DNA of 64,000 bases from an uncultured Duncaniella sp. (lineage in GTDB: Bacteria; Bacteroidota; Bacteroidia; Bacteroidales; Muribaculaceae): assembly GCA_910586305.1 (NCBI GenBank), contig CAJUGS010000009.1, forward strand, positions 24,455 to 88,454, read 5' to 3'. A program made the position numbers and the translations under genes. The notes under the pieces were generated by a model. It worked only from the letters and a program-made list of their open reading frames with translations. It was not told the origin of the DNA and ran no database searches. This document shows positions 43,781 through 52,980 of this stretch, piece after piece. Each line of letters starts with the position of its first letter. Within the stretch, counting starts at the first letter, position 1.

Positions 43781-43820
43781 GATGATTTTTCCGACTTGTT
43801 CCGTATCTTTTTCCACGTCT

Positions 43821-43829
43821 GCAAAGTTA
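43821..43829 (-). promoter_or_regulatory. Probable -7 element of the cobUTSC operon
   Basis: TAACTTTGC on the minus strand, 40 bases before the cobU ATG. A TTG lies only 11 bases upstream of it, so the -33 element is not convincing. No cobalamin riboswitch precedes this operon. Confidence 0.5.
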
Positions 43830-43897
43830 ACGCTTTTAGACAATAAATTCCCCCTTGACAGCGTTATTTTAAAGTATTTTTTCCCTTGAAGCACAAT

Positions 43898-44644
43898 ATG
43901 AGCCTCTTAGATATATTCCGCAAGAGAGAGCCTTCAAAGCTCCCGTTTACCACCGATATTCATTGCCACATCTTACCAGGGGTCGACGACGGTTCCCCCG
44001 ATGCAGCCACTTCCGCCGATCTGGTGGAGAGGATGGCGGGATGGGGAATAAGTCGAATCATTGCTACCCCCCATGTCACCGAGGCTACATTTGAAAACAC
44101 TCCCGACATCCTTGACCCCGCTCTCGAAGAACTTCAAGATGAGCTCAGACGGCGCGGTATTGACTTGCCGGTCACTCGTTCGTCTGAAAACCGCATCGAC
44201 GACTTCTTTCGCGATCAACTCGACAAGGGGCTCATCACGCTAATGCCCAACAATTACATACTCGTGGAGTGTTCGTTCATTCAGGAGCCATGGCAGCTCG
44301 ACCGTTTTCTGTTTGACTTGAAGATTAAGGGGCTGCGTCCTATTCTTGCCCATCCTGAGCGGTATTTCTACTATTTCGAGCACAATAGCTCTCGCTATGA
44401 CGAGCTGCATCGTGCCGGAACACTCTTCCAGGTTAATGTCCTCTCGCTTGCCGGAGCCTATTCCAAGGTTGAGAAGAAAACAGCCGAAGAACTCATCAAG
44501 CGCGGTTATGTAGACTTCCTCGGCACTGATCTACACAACCATCGCCACGCCGACTGCATCGATGCATATCTCGCTTCGTCAGATGCCCGTCGCCATTTCC
44601 AGGCACTTTCAGGCCGTCTGCTCAACGACAGCGCTTTCATCTGA
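43898..44644 (+). CDS. PHP-domain tyrosine-protein phosphatase, CpsB/YwqE family
   Basis: 248 residues from the ATG at 43898. PHP metal-site motifs are in order: TDIHCHILPGVDDGS, IIATPHVTE, LVECSF, LAHPERY and GTDLHNH. The family dephosphorylates tyrosine kinases that control capsule export, and Bacteroidales often hold it near such genes. Here it stands alone, divergent from cobU and 32 kb from the export operon, whose co-polymerase lacks a kinase domain. The usual conserved SEY segment reads SSEN here. Confidence 0.87.
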   Translation: MSLLDIFRKREPSKLPFTTDIHCHILPGVDDGSPDAATSADLVERMAGWGISRIIATPHVTEATFENTPDILDPALEELQDELRRRGIDLPVTRSSENRIDDFFRDQLDKGLITLMPNNYILVECSFIQEPWQLDRFLFDLKIKGLRPILAHPERYFYYFEHNSSRYDELHRAGTLFQVNVLSLAGAYSKVEKKTAEELIKRGYVDFLGTDLHNHRHADCIDAYLASSDARRHFQALSGRLLNDSAFI

Positions 44645-44659
44645 CCGGCTTTATATCTC

Positions 44660-44711
44660 ATATCACACAAGCCCTATTTCTTGAAACTAAGAAATAGGGC
44701 TTGTGTGATAT
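44660..44711. terminator. Bidirectional terminator overlapping the vsr 3' end
   Basis: Perfect 23-base arms (44660-44682 and 44689-44711) with a six-base loop, between convergent genes. The minus-strand arm also encodes the last seven residues and the stop of vsr. Confidence 0.8.
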
Positions 44712-45208
44712 TCCTCGGTCGGTTCAGCTGCCAGGCGGGTTGTTTCGGGATATTCAGCATAGTCATAGGGGATGTAGAGTGGGTGGTCGAGATTTCTACA
44801 TTCGTCGAGATACCTCAGCACAGCGCTGACACACATTCCCGGATTTTTGCTTATATCGGTCTCCCAGAAGCGGAACACCTTCCATCCCTTGCTCTCGAGT
44901 TTGCGGGTCACTTCCCGGTCACGCTGCATATTGCGCTCTATTTTGGCTATCCAGAAATTGCGGTTGGACTTCAGCTTAGTGCGTCGTCGCTCCCAGTCGC
45001 GTCCGTGCCAGAACTCCCCGTCTACAAAGATTGCCAGTCGATACTTGCTTATACAGAAATCAGGCTTTCCGGCCACGCGCCTGGAATGTTTGCGATAACG
45101 TATGCCGCAGCTCCACAGCAGCCTGCCCAAGGCCAGTTCAGGCTTGGTGTCACGGCTTTTGTTGGCCTGCATACATCGGCGGCGCTGTTGTGGCGTGAGA
45201 ACATCCAT
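44687..45208 (-). CDS. vsr: Vsr-type DNA mismatch endonuclease
   Basis: 173 residues, full length. Catalytic Asp50 in GKPDF, and FVDGEFWHG with Trp67 and His68, match the Vsr active site; residue 63 is Asp where E. coli has His64, a common variant. The downstream basic helix (RNFWIAKIERNMQRDRE) and WKVFRFWETDI are also typical. Vsr nicks T:G mismatches arising from deamination of 5-methylcytosine. It normally accompanies a cytosine methyltransferase, but none is visible here. The C-terminal 25-30 residues (after YAEYPETTRL) appear to be an extra tail. Confidence 0.9.
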   Translation of the reverse strand: MDVLTPQQRRRCMQANKSRDTKPELALGRLLWSCGIRYRKHSRRVAGKPDFCISKYRLAIFVDGEFWHGRDWERRRTKLKSNRNFWIAKIERNMQRDREVTRKLESKGWKVFRFWETDISKNPGMCVSAVLRYLDECRNLDHPLYIPYDYAEYPETTRLAAEPTEEYHTSPIS

Positions 45209-45275
45209 ACATATATAATAACGCCTATATGGCGAGTTTATGCTCTGTCTAACGAAAAAATATGGTAAAAATTCG

Positions 45276-45284
45276 TAACTTTGC
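45276..45284 (+). promoter_or_regulatory. Probable -7 element of mazG
   Basis: TAACTTTGC on the plus strand, 21 bases before the mazG ATG. No clear TTTG lies about 20 bases upstream. Confidence 0.45.
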
Positions 45285-45305
45285 GAGAAAAATTACCGAC
45301 CAATC

Positions 45306-46097
45306 ATGCATACCCGCCAGGAAAAGATAGAGGCACTCGGGAGAGTGATCGACACGCTTGACATTCTGCGTGTCAAGTGTCCCTGGGATGCCAAGCAGAC
45401 CAATGAGTCGCTACGTCCCAACACCATCGAGGAAGTCTATGAGCTATGTGATGCCCTGATTAAAGAAGACGACGCCAATATCCGCAAGGAGCTTGGTGAT
45501 GTCCTGCTCCATGTGCTCTTTTATGCCAAGATAGGTGAGGAGAAGGAGGCGTTTGATATCGCTGATGTCTGTGACGCACTCAACGACAAACTTATCTACC
45601 GCCATCCCCATGTATTTGGCGACACCCATGTCAACTCCTCCGCCGACGTGGTGCAGAACTGGGAGCAGCTGAAACTTAAGGAGAAAGGAGGCAATAAGAC
45701 TGTCCTCTCCGGAGTGCCGGCCGCTCTTCCCGCCATGATCAAGGCCGAACGTATCACCGAGAAGGCTGCTAACGTGGGCTTTGACTGGCAGAAACGTGAG
45801 GATGTGTGGGAGAAAGTAGGCGAGGAGATTGCCGAGTTTGCAGCTGCTGCAGAGACCCGCACACCGGCAGAGATGGAGGAAGAGATGGGCGACGTGCTTT
45901 TCGCCATAATCAACGCCTCCCGGCTCTATGGCATCAATTCTGAGAATGCACTTGAAAAGACCAACGCCAAGTTCATCAGACGATTCAACCACATCGAGAG
46001 CCGGGCTCGTGAGGCCGGCCGAGATCTCCGCGACATGACTCTTGCAGAGATGGACGAGCTGTGGAACGAAGCCAAAAAGCTCGAACGAGAGGGATGA
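45306..46097 (+). CDS. mazG: Nucleoside triphosphate pyrophosphohydrolase MazG
   Basis: 263 residues, the two-domain form. Each half carries the EExxE-type metal motif: first EEVYELCDALIKED with ELGDVLLHVLFYA, second EEIAEFAAA with EEMGDVLFAI. LRVKCPWDAKQTNESLRPNTIEE is the family start. It hydrolyses (d)NTPs to monophosphates and cleans the nucleotide pool. TGA overlaps the next ATG by four bases. Confidence 0.95.
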   Translation: MHTRQEKIEALGRVIDTLDILRVKCPWDAKQTNESLRPNTIEEVYELCDALIKEDDANIRKELGDVLLHVLFYAKIGEEKEAFDIADVCDALNDKLIYRHPHVFGDTHVNSSADVVQNWEQLKLKEKGGNKTVLSGVPAALPAMIKAERITEKAANVGFDWQKREDVWEKVGEEIAEFAAAAETRTPAEMEEEMGDVLFAIINASRLYGINSENALEKTNAKFIRRFNHIESRAREAGRDLRDMTLAEMDELWNEAKKLEREG

Positions 46098-46846
46098 CCT
46101 GCAACGACACAAACTCACATCCAAGAGACTCCAGGCTCACTTTTGATGCCGAGAGCCACACATACTTCTGCGACGGCAGAGAGTATATCTCGGTCACGAC
46201 GCTTGTCGACGAGTGCTTTCCTAAGTTCGATTCGGTATACTGGGCTTCAAAGATTGCATTGCGCGAGGGGGTAGACCCGGAGGTTGTGCTCGACCGCTGG
46301 CAGCGCGAGGCCGATCGCGCACGCTCACTCGGCACAGCCATGCACGAGAAAATAGAGCGTTACTATCTTGGCCACGACGACGGGGACGACACAGACGCAT
46401 TCCGTCTATTCCGACTCTTTGCCGCCCACAACCGTCTGTATCCCTATCGCACCGAGTGGCGGATTTTCGACGAAGACTACGGAGTGGCAGGCACACTCGA
46501 CTTTCTGGAGCGTACGCCCGACGGCACATTCAATATATTTGACTGGAAGAGGTCCAAGAAACTCGTCGAGGCTGACGGGCGCATTGTCATGCAGTCGCCC
46601 TACGGAAAGCGGGCCTTGCACCCTGTGAGCCACCTGCACGACACATCCTACTGGCACTACGCACTCCAGCTCAGCATATACCGCTCCATTCTGGAACGAA
46701 AATACGGCATACGTGTGTCAGGCATGAAGCTTGGAGTGTTTCACCCATCGTGCTCTACTCCGTGGATTGTGGATGTCCCGTATCTGCGCGACGAAGTGGA
46801 GACCATTGTAAACTACCGACTTGCAGCTGTGGTTAAACAATGTTAA
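46094..46846 (+). CDS. RecB/Cas4-like PD-(D/E)XK nuclease-fold protein
   Basis: 250 residues from ATG 46094 (ATGA overlap with mazG). Motifs of the RecB-type subgroup are in order: His84 in GTAMHEKIE, Asp136 in GTLDF, Asp150 and Lys152 in FDWKRS, and the QxxxY motif Gln192/Tyr196 (LQLSIY). These predict a two-metal nuclease. There is no helicase domain and no Cys cluster, so no Fe-S site as in Cas4 or AddB. Such single-domain proteins occur in phages and in repair loci; its substrate is not known. Translational coupling to mazG suggests a link to nucleotide or DNA quality control. Confidence 0.75.
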   Translation: MTCNDTNSHPRDSRLTFDAESHTYFCDGREYISVTTLVDECFPKFDSVYWASKIALREGVDPEVVLDRWQREADRARSLGTAMHEKIERYYLGHDDGDDTDAFRLFRLFAAHNRLYPYRTEWRIFDEDYGVAGTLDFLERTPDGTFNIFDWKRSKKLVEADGRIVMQSPYGKRALHPVSHLHDTSYWHYALQLSIYRSILERKYGIRVSGMKLGVFHPSCSTPWIVDVPYLRDEVETIVNYRLAAVVKQC

Positions 46847-46924
46847 ATTCACCTTTGCGTTGTCACTAATAAGAAAAAGAAACGTCACATTTGTATAAAA
46901 TAATTCATCAACCAATTCATCAAT

Positions 46925-49759
46925 ATGAAAAAGCTATTTAATCTTGCAATGTTCTTCATGGCGGTGGTGACACTGCTCATGCCGGGCGTTGCTAAGGCTC
47001 AGGGCGAAAACCCCATGCTGGCACCTCTCCCGGTTGACACGGCTGTGCGTATGGGCAAGCTCCCCAACGGCCTCACTTATTACATCCGTCACAATGAGTA
47101 TCCCAAGGGTCAGGCTGATTTCTACATCGCACAGAATGTCGGATCTGCTCTTGAAGAGGACAATCAGCGCGGACTCGCACACTTCCTGGAGCATATGTGC
47201 TTCAACGGAACCACCAACTTCCCCGGCAACCAGCTCCGCGACTGGCTGGCAAGCATTGGTGTGCGTTTCGGTGTCAATCTCAACGCCTATACCGGTGTCG
47301 ACGAGACCGTCTACAATATTTCCAACGTTCCCGTGGCTCGCGAGAGTGTGCAGGACTCCTGTCTGCTCATTCTCCACGACTGGGCAAACGACCTCACTCT
47401 CGACCCCAAGGAGATTGACAAGGAGCGTGGTGTGATCCACGAAGAATGGCGTCGCTCCAACGTGGGCCAGATGCGAGTGCTTGAGCGTGTACTCCCCGAT
47501 ATTTATCCCACTACTAAGTATGGCCACCGTCTCCCCATCGGCACCATGGAAGTGGTAGACAACTTCCCCCACCAGGCTCTTCGCGACTACTATGAGACAT
47601 GGTATCGTCCCGACCAGCAGGCTGTGGTTGTTGTCGGTGATATTGATGTAGACCGCATCGAGAACAAAATCAAGGAGATGTTCTCATCTATCGAGATGCC
47701 TGCCAATGCCAAGCCTCGTACATATGAGCCCGTGCCCGACCACAAGGGAACACTCTATGGCATAGGAGCCGACCCCGAGCAGCAGTCTCTCATAGCTCAG
47801 ATGTTCTTCCTCACCGATCCCATGCCCAAGGAGATGAAAAACACCATGATGGGCTATATCAACAGCTATGTTGAGTCAGTAGCCGGCATGATGCTTCGGG
47901 CCCGTCTTGACGAGATCAGCTCCAAGCCCGATTCACCCTTTGCCGGTGCATCTGTAAGCTTCGGTGAGTATATGCTCTCTAAGAGCAAGGACGCCATGTC
48001 CGGTTTTGTTGCCGCAAAGGGCACCGATATAGTTGAGCCCCTCAAGGCTCTCTATCGTGAGATTCTACGTGCAAAGCGTGGCGGTTTCACCCACGGTGAG
48101 TATGACCGCGCCAAGGCCAAGTATCTCTCTGCAATAGAGAAGCAGTACAACAACCGCGCCACACGCGAGAATGAGTCGTATGTCAAAGAATATGTCGAAA
48201 ACTTCACCGACGGTGAAGCCATTCCCGGCATTGAGATTGACTGGCAGATTATACAGCAGCTCGCAGCCATGCTTCCGGTCGAGGCTATCAACCAGGCCTT
48301 TGCTGAAATCGTAACCCCCGACAACCGTGCCGTCCTCGTGATTGCTCCCGAGAAGGAAGGCTACACTCTTCCCACAAAGGAGGCTCTTGATGCCGCTTTT
48401 GCCGCAGTTGACGGCGAGACCATCGAAGGATTTGTGGACGAGATGAAGGCTGAACCCCTCATTCCCGCAGCTCCCGTAGCAGGTAAGATTGTCTCGACAA
48501 AGGAAAACTCTGTATGGGGCACTACTGAATGGACTCTTTCCAACGGTGCTAAGGTGATTGTCAAGAAGACTGCCTTCAAGGACGATGAGATTCTCTTCGG
48601 AGCCACAGGTCTCGGAGGCTACGCAGGATGCCCCGCCGACTATGCCAACTCCATAATTTCCATGCCTCTCTTCATGGGTTCATATGGTCTTGGTACCTAC
48701 ACCCGCAATGATCTCGACAAGTATCTTGCAGGCAAGCAGGCACACATCGGATTTGATATCGATGCCTATCGCACCACAATAAACGGTACCACCACTCCCA
48801 AGGATCTCCCCACCCTCATGGAGCTTGTATACATGGGCTTCAAGGATGTGCAGTTCTCCGAGGAGGAATTTGCAGCACTTCAGACCGCCTATGCCGGATT
48901 CCTTTCCAACCAGGAGAGCAACCCCGAATACATTTTCGAGCGCGATGTCAACAAGGCTCTCTACACAAGCCCGTTCCTCCAGGTTGTAAGCTCGGCTACC
49001 ATTGAAGGAGCCAAGCGCGAGCAGATCATCAAACTTGCTCACGACGTGACCGCCAACGCCGCAAACTTCACATTCTTCTTTGTCGGCAATGTTGACACAG
49101 ACGTTCTCAAGCCTCTTGTAGAGACCTACATCGCATCGCTCCCCGGCAATGCCAAGACCGCTCTCGGCCAGCCCAAGTATGACCCCGCATTCTTTACCAA
49201 GGCCGGATCGGGCGTGGATACCTTCACAACCCAGATGGCTACTCCCCAGACCCAGGTGCTCATCATTGAGAAGAGCTCGACTCCCTATGACGCGAAGAAC
49301 GCTGTTCTTTCCGACATTGCCGGTCAGATTCTCACAAAGCGACTTATCGAGACCGTACGTGAGGAAATGGGTGCCGTATACTCCATCCACGTAAGTGGTT
49401 ATCCCTCACGCGAGGGCCTCTGGACAGCAAACATCATAAGCCAGTTCCCCATGAAGCCCGAAATGAAGGACGATGTTCTCACATTCATTAAAGGACAGTT
49501 CAAGGATATGGAGAAGAACGTCAAGGACGACGAACTCGCTCCTGTAAAGGAATATCTCATGAAGGCTTACACCGAGAACAAGGAGAAGAACCCCTCTTGG
49601 CTCTCAGCTCTCATGGGTACATCAATGAACGGTGTCGATACTTTTAACGGAAATGTTGAGCGTGTCAACTCCATTACTACCGCTGATGTGATGAAATTCA
49701 TGAAGGACATCAATGGCCAGGGCAACTACCGTGTAGTTGTGCTTGACCCCGCCAAGTAA
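46925..49759 (+). CDS. M16 family zinc metallopeptidase (pitrilysin-like), exported
   Basis: 944 residues with a Sec signal peptide (AKA cleavage near residue 25). The inverted zinc motif HFLEH (His86, Glu89, His90) is followed by GVIHEEWRRS with the third ligand region. A second, inactive M16-type half begins near residue 530. Length and organisation fit the periplasmic two-half M16 proteases of Bacteroidota, which degrade peptides. It stands alone between a 78-base upstream gap and a terminator. Confidence 0.92.
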   Translation: MKKLFNLAMFFMAVVTLLMPGVAKAQGENPMLAPLPVDTAVRMGKLPNGLTYYIRHNEYPKGQADFYIAQNVGSALEEDNQRGLAHFLEHMCFNGTTNFPGNQLRDWLASIGVRFGVNLNAYTGVDETVYNISNVPVARESVQDSCLLILHDWANDLTLDPKEIDKERGVIHEEWRRSNVGQMRVLERVLPDIYPTTKYGHRLPIGTMEVVDNFPHQALRDYYETWYRPDQQAVVVVGDIDVDRIENKIKEMFSSIEMPANAKPRTYEPVPDHKGTLYGIGADPEQQSLIAQMFFLTDPMPKEMKNTMMGYINSYVESVAGMMLRARLDEISSKPDSPFAGASVSFGEYMLSKSKDAMSGFVAAKGTDIVEPLKALYREILRAKRGGFTHGEYDRAKAKYLSAIEKQYNNRATRENESYVKEYVENFTDGEAIPGIEIDWQIIQQLAAMLPVEAINQAFAEIVTPDNRAVLVIAPEKEGYTLPTKEALDAAFAAVDGETIEGFVDEMKAEPLIPAAPVAGKIVSTKENSVWGTTEWTLSNGAKVIVKKTAFKDDEILFGATGLGGYAGCPADYANSIISMPLFMGSYGLGTYTRNDLDKYLAGKQAHIGFDIDAYRTTINGTTTPKDLPTLMELVYMGFKDVQFSEEEFAALQTAYAGFLSNQESNPEYIFERDVNKALYTSPFLQVVSSATIEGAKREQIIKLAHDVTANAANFTFFFVGNVDTDVLKPLVETYIASLPGNAKTALGQPKYDPAFFTKAGSGVDTFTTQMATPQTQVLIIEKSSTPYDAKNAVLSDIAGQILTKRLIETVREEMGAVYSIHVSGYPSREGLWTANIISQFPMKPEMKDDVLTFIKGQFKDMEKNVKDDELAPVKEYLMKAYTENKEKNPSWLSALMGTSMNGVDTFNGNVERVNSITTADVMKFMKDINGQGNYRVVVLDPAK

Positions 49760-49784
49760 TTTCATCTGACACATATCTTACTTT

Positions 49785-49819
49785 AAGCCACCCTCTGTCA
49801 AATGTGCGGAGGGTGGCTT
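49785..49819 (+). terminator. Terminator of the M16 peptidase gene
   Basis: AAGCCACCCTC (49785-49795) pairs with GAGGGTGGCTT (49809-49819), 13-base loop, followed by TGTTTTC. It starts 26 bases after the stop codon. Confidence 0.8.
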
Positions 49820-49931
49820 TGTTTTCGGAAGGGGGGATTGGATACATATGACTATATTTATTTGATACATTATATTGGTTAAATAAAGTAAAAAAAGGTC
49901 AAGAAATTCGGGGAGGGTAAAATTTTAATTA

Positions 49932-49939
49932 TATCTTTG
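49932..49939 (+). promoter_or_regulatory. Possible -7 element of the LruC gene
   Basis: TATCTTTG fits TAnnTTTG, about 93 bases before the ATG. At the -33 place only TTCG is seen, so the match is partial. The surrounding gap (49826-50031) is A+T-rich and has no coding sense. Confidence 0.4.
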
Positions 49940-50031
49940 TAGACCTATGGTTCCTTAGATGTAAAGGCGTTTAAAACCTTAGTTGATTTTAAGCTAACAA
50001 ATTTTCATTACACATCATTTCACATTTTTCT

Positions 50032-52863
50032 ATGTTATGCCACAAGCTTATTAAGGGCTATGTGTCCGTTTTAGCCTCACTGCCATTGTTGATTTCCCTT
50101 GTCTCATGTCAGTCCGACAGGCTCACCATCCCTCCAAAGGAAGAATATGCGCGTGAGTTTCTCAAGCAGTTCGGAGTCCCCGATATGGATAGCGGATGGA
50201 ATGCCGCGTCACGTGTGAGAGGTGAGATTTCTCCGTCGTTACTTTCCGGAGCGGCAAAAGTTGAGATTCTGTCGTCATGGCCCTCGACACCTGGGTGCAA
50301 ACGTGTTGCTTCTTTCGAAAGCCTGTCTGGAGAATTCCATTTCGATTATCCCCGTGACCTTCGTTATGCCTATGTGCAGATAACCGATAAATCGGGGACT
50401 GTAACATATGGAAGATACCACGAGATAAAGGATGGGATGCTCAGAGTAGGAACTGATGCGTCAAGAACAGGCGAAGGTGCCGGACAGATTATCTATGCCT
50501 ATGATTTGACTGATCACCCTGCTATGGGCACTTTCCCTTTCGACGAAGACTACAACCGTGAGTTCTGGAAGAAACTCGGTATCTGGAAGGAACCTGTTGT
50601 CGACTACGGACCCGAAGATCTCGATACAGGGACAATTCATACAGTCTGGACAGGAGAAATAAAGTTGAATTGGTCACCTGATTGGAGTGTGAAAAATTCT
50701 TTTGCTGAAGCCCAGAGCAATGTGATTGAGCTTATTGTAAAATTCAGAATAGATAATTATTCCGAAGGACCGCAGTTTATATTCTGCGACGGCGATGGTG
50801 TGGATTATGATATAATAGGGTCTGGTGTATTGCAGTCAGATAGTTACCCGATAGGCATAGAGCACGAAATCAGTTTGAAAGCCAACTCATTTCAGACGGC
50901 AAAACTTAAGAGTCTGGCACTGCTCAAAGGTACCGGAATCACACTTCTTGAGATTGCATATAGAAATCTTCCATACGAAAAGGTTGTCTCGCAGAATAGG
51001 GCTGACATATCAAGTCTTTTCCATCTCTACGGTCTCACAAACAGGGTAAAGGCCGGTAGCTTTGAGGAATTCCGCAACAATGCTCTCGGTCCCAATCACG
51101 AACTTGACAAGACAGGCTACTCTGTGGCTGACCTTGTTTCGCTCGTCGGTCGTGAGAAAGGTGTGATGCACGAGGAAATTGATCAAATCACCCACCAGTG
51201 TAATCTCATGCGTTTCCGCGACGAGCTTAAACCGCAGGATGGTGTCGACTATCAGCTTGCCGAAGATGGTCCTGTGACGATTGACTATTTCTTCGGTAGT
51301 GCGAGCACGTTCAATTGTCTCGGCTATTTCTACTATTCCGACGAGGAGGCACATCTTGGACATGAAGAATTTGTAGAAATGCTTTTGAGAAAGCCCAAGT
51401 TCCTCATTGTTTACCGTGCTTGTCCCGGCTATAATGTCCACATAAAGAGGACTGAGGACAGTGAATGGGAGGAGCAGTCCAAACTCGCTGATTTTGTGAA
51501 TCCTGATGGCACATTCAATGGTGATAACATTGTTCTTGATCCTGGCGAGAATGAGGGAAAGGACATGAGTGACAACTGGAAACACTGTATGGAGTTCACC
51601 AGTCTGGTAGATGAAGCCGAGGATATAATCAGTGCCGGAAACCCAAAGCCCGAATATCCGCGACTGCGTTCGGCAAACTATCGTCTCACATATTTTGACC
51701 CGTCTAATTTCGAAAAGGAGGAGGACGGCAGAATCCGGTTGAAAAATACTGACGTGGTAGGTTCCGACATCTTCCCCAAGGGCACCCACATTGCGTTTTT
51801 TGTAATCAACGGTGGGCAGTATGCCTTCCGTCGCAATGGTGAGGCCGGTTTCAAGCTTGACAACCGCCGTATCTCCTTCTCGCGTCCGTTCCTCAACAAG
51901 TATCTTGGCAACGTGTTCAATGAATTCGGTCACTCTCATCATCCTCACAGTGATCCGGATATGCCGTCGGTCAATGTCCCCGGCATCGACGCGCATGATG
52001 CGTGGACTCCTTTTGTCACTTATTCATGGGCTGGAAGAATAACCATGGGAGTCGAGGATTATTTCGCCCGTACTCAAGATGGTATCAACGGTGGCGACCA
52101 TGACATGAACGACATGATTTTCTCCGTCAACGGCAAGTTTGAGAGAGAACGTCCCAACATCGATCCCAACAGGCCTGAATATCCCTCCTGGATTGTGGCT
52201 TGCGAGGACCTTGGCGGAACTTACGACTTTGATTTCAACGATGTGGTGTTTGGTGTATCTCACGTAGCCGGATCCACAACAGCCAAAGTGACAGCTCTTG
52301 CTTCCGGTGGCACATTGCCGGTGCATATCCTCAGTAAATATCCTACTGTCAACAAAGGTGAGAGCAGCAATGTCACAGTCGGCGACAAGAGTTTCTACAA
52401 GCTCATTCCGGAGGGGAGCAATGATGGTGAATTCCATTCATGGTGGGGTGCGTCACGTCCCCACAACGCCGCTATCAATGTCGATCGTGAGTGGGTAGAA
52501 GGAAGGAGTGTCGAGATTTCCGTACCGGAGGATTTTTCAGTTTCATCCGGAGATAAATATACTGGAAATGTCATCGATGCCGATGGCAATATGGGAGGCT
52601 TCCGTGTCCTTGTGACCAGAGACGGAAAGGAATACAACGTCATAAAGGCTCCGAATCCCGATGCGGATAATGTAGATATCGAGTTCCCGCAGATGTTCCT
52701 TGTCGACAACAGTTGGCTATGGCCTGTCGAGAGGCAGCACATACAGGATGTGTATATGGACTTCTTCGAATGGAAAGGTTCATGGTGGACCAATCGTAAC
52801 GGCCTGTCGTCAGACAACGTAATACATCATAAATGGGCACCAGTGATTCCGGATCATGAGTAG
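50032..52863 (+). CDS. Large LruC-domain surface lipoprotein
   Basis: 943 residues, lipoprotein signal with LVSC (Cys26). The C-terminal third carries the LruC/DUF4842 region: a DUF4114-like DHDMNDMIFSV and, 40 residues on, EDLGGTYDFDFNDVVFGV, both Asp-rich and probably Ca2+-binding. The N-terminal part (about 40-170) has the strand-rich YAREFLKQFGVPD and YAYVQITDKSGTVTY blocks seen in other Bacteroidales LruC proteins; the middle is not recognised. Likely exposed on the cell surface or in the outer membrane. Function unknown. It stands alone between a terminator upstream and a bidirectional one downstream. Confidence 0.85.
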   Translation: MLCHKLIKGYVSVLASLPLLISLVSCQSDRLTIPPKEEYAREFLKQFGVPDMDSGWNAASRVRGEISPSLLSGAAKVEILSSWPSTPGCKRVASFESLSGEFHFDYPRDLRYAYVQITDKSGTVTYGRYHEIKDGMLRVGTDASRTGEGAGQIIYAYDLTDHPAMGTFPFDEDYNREFWKKLGIWKEPVVDYGPEDLDTGTIHTVWTGEIKLNWSPDWSVKNSFAEAQSNVIELIVKFRIDNYSEGPQFIFCDGDGVDYDIIGSGVLQSDSYPIGIEHEISLKANSFQTAKLKSLALLKGTGITLLEIAYRNLPYEKVVSQNRADISSLFHLYGLTNRVKAGSFEEFRNNALGPNHELDKTGYSVADLVSLVGREKGVMHEEIDQITHQCNLMRFRDELKPQDGVDYQLAEDGPVTIDYFFGSASTFNCLGYFYYSDEEAHLGHEEFVEMLLRKPKFLIVYRACPGYNVHIKRTEDSEWEEQSKLADFVNPDGTFNGDNIVLDPGENEGKDMSDNWKHCMEFTSLVDEAEDIISAGNPKPEYPRLRSANYRLTYFDPSNFEKEEDGRIRLKNTDVVGSDIFPKGTHIAFFVINGGQYAFRRNGEAGFKLDNRRISFSRPFLNKYLGNVFNEFGHSHHPHSDPDMPSVNVPGIDAHDAWTPFVTYSWAGRITMGVEDYFARTQDGINGGDHDMNDMIFSVNGKFERERPNIDPNRPEYPSWIVACEDLGGTYDFDFNDVVFGVSHVAGSTTAKVTALASGGTLPVHILSKYPTVNKGESSNVTVGDKSFYKLIPEGSNDGEFHSWWGASRPHNAAINVDREWVEGRSVEISVPEDFSVSSGDKYTGNVIDADGNMGGFRVLVTRDGKEYNVIKAPNPDADNVDIEFPQMFLVDNSWLWPVERQHIQDVYMDFFEWKGSWWTNRNGLSSDNVIHHKWAPVIPDHE

Positions 52864-52914
52864 TGACGGACTCGGTAAATGTGTTGTGCCTGCAAGCTCA
52901 TTTGCGTGATAATT

Positions 52915-52953
52915 AAAGTGTCGGGAAGTCCTTAGTGGATTTCCCGACACTTT
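52915..52953. terminator. Bidirectional terminator between the LruC gene and trkH
   Basis: AAAGTGTCGGGAA (52915-52927) is an exact reverse complement of TTCCCGACACTTT (52941-52953), with a 13-base loop and short A/T tracts. It separates two convergent genes. Confidence 0.8.
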
Positions 52954-52980
52954 GTCTGTCATTACCTTTGTGTGATGCTG

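Noticed and set aside
49826..50031. Gene in the gap before the LruC lipoprotein
   Set aside because: A+T-rich, no frame of useful length on either strand; only a weak promoter element.
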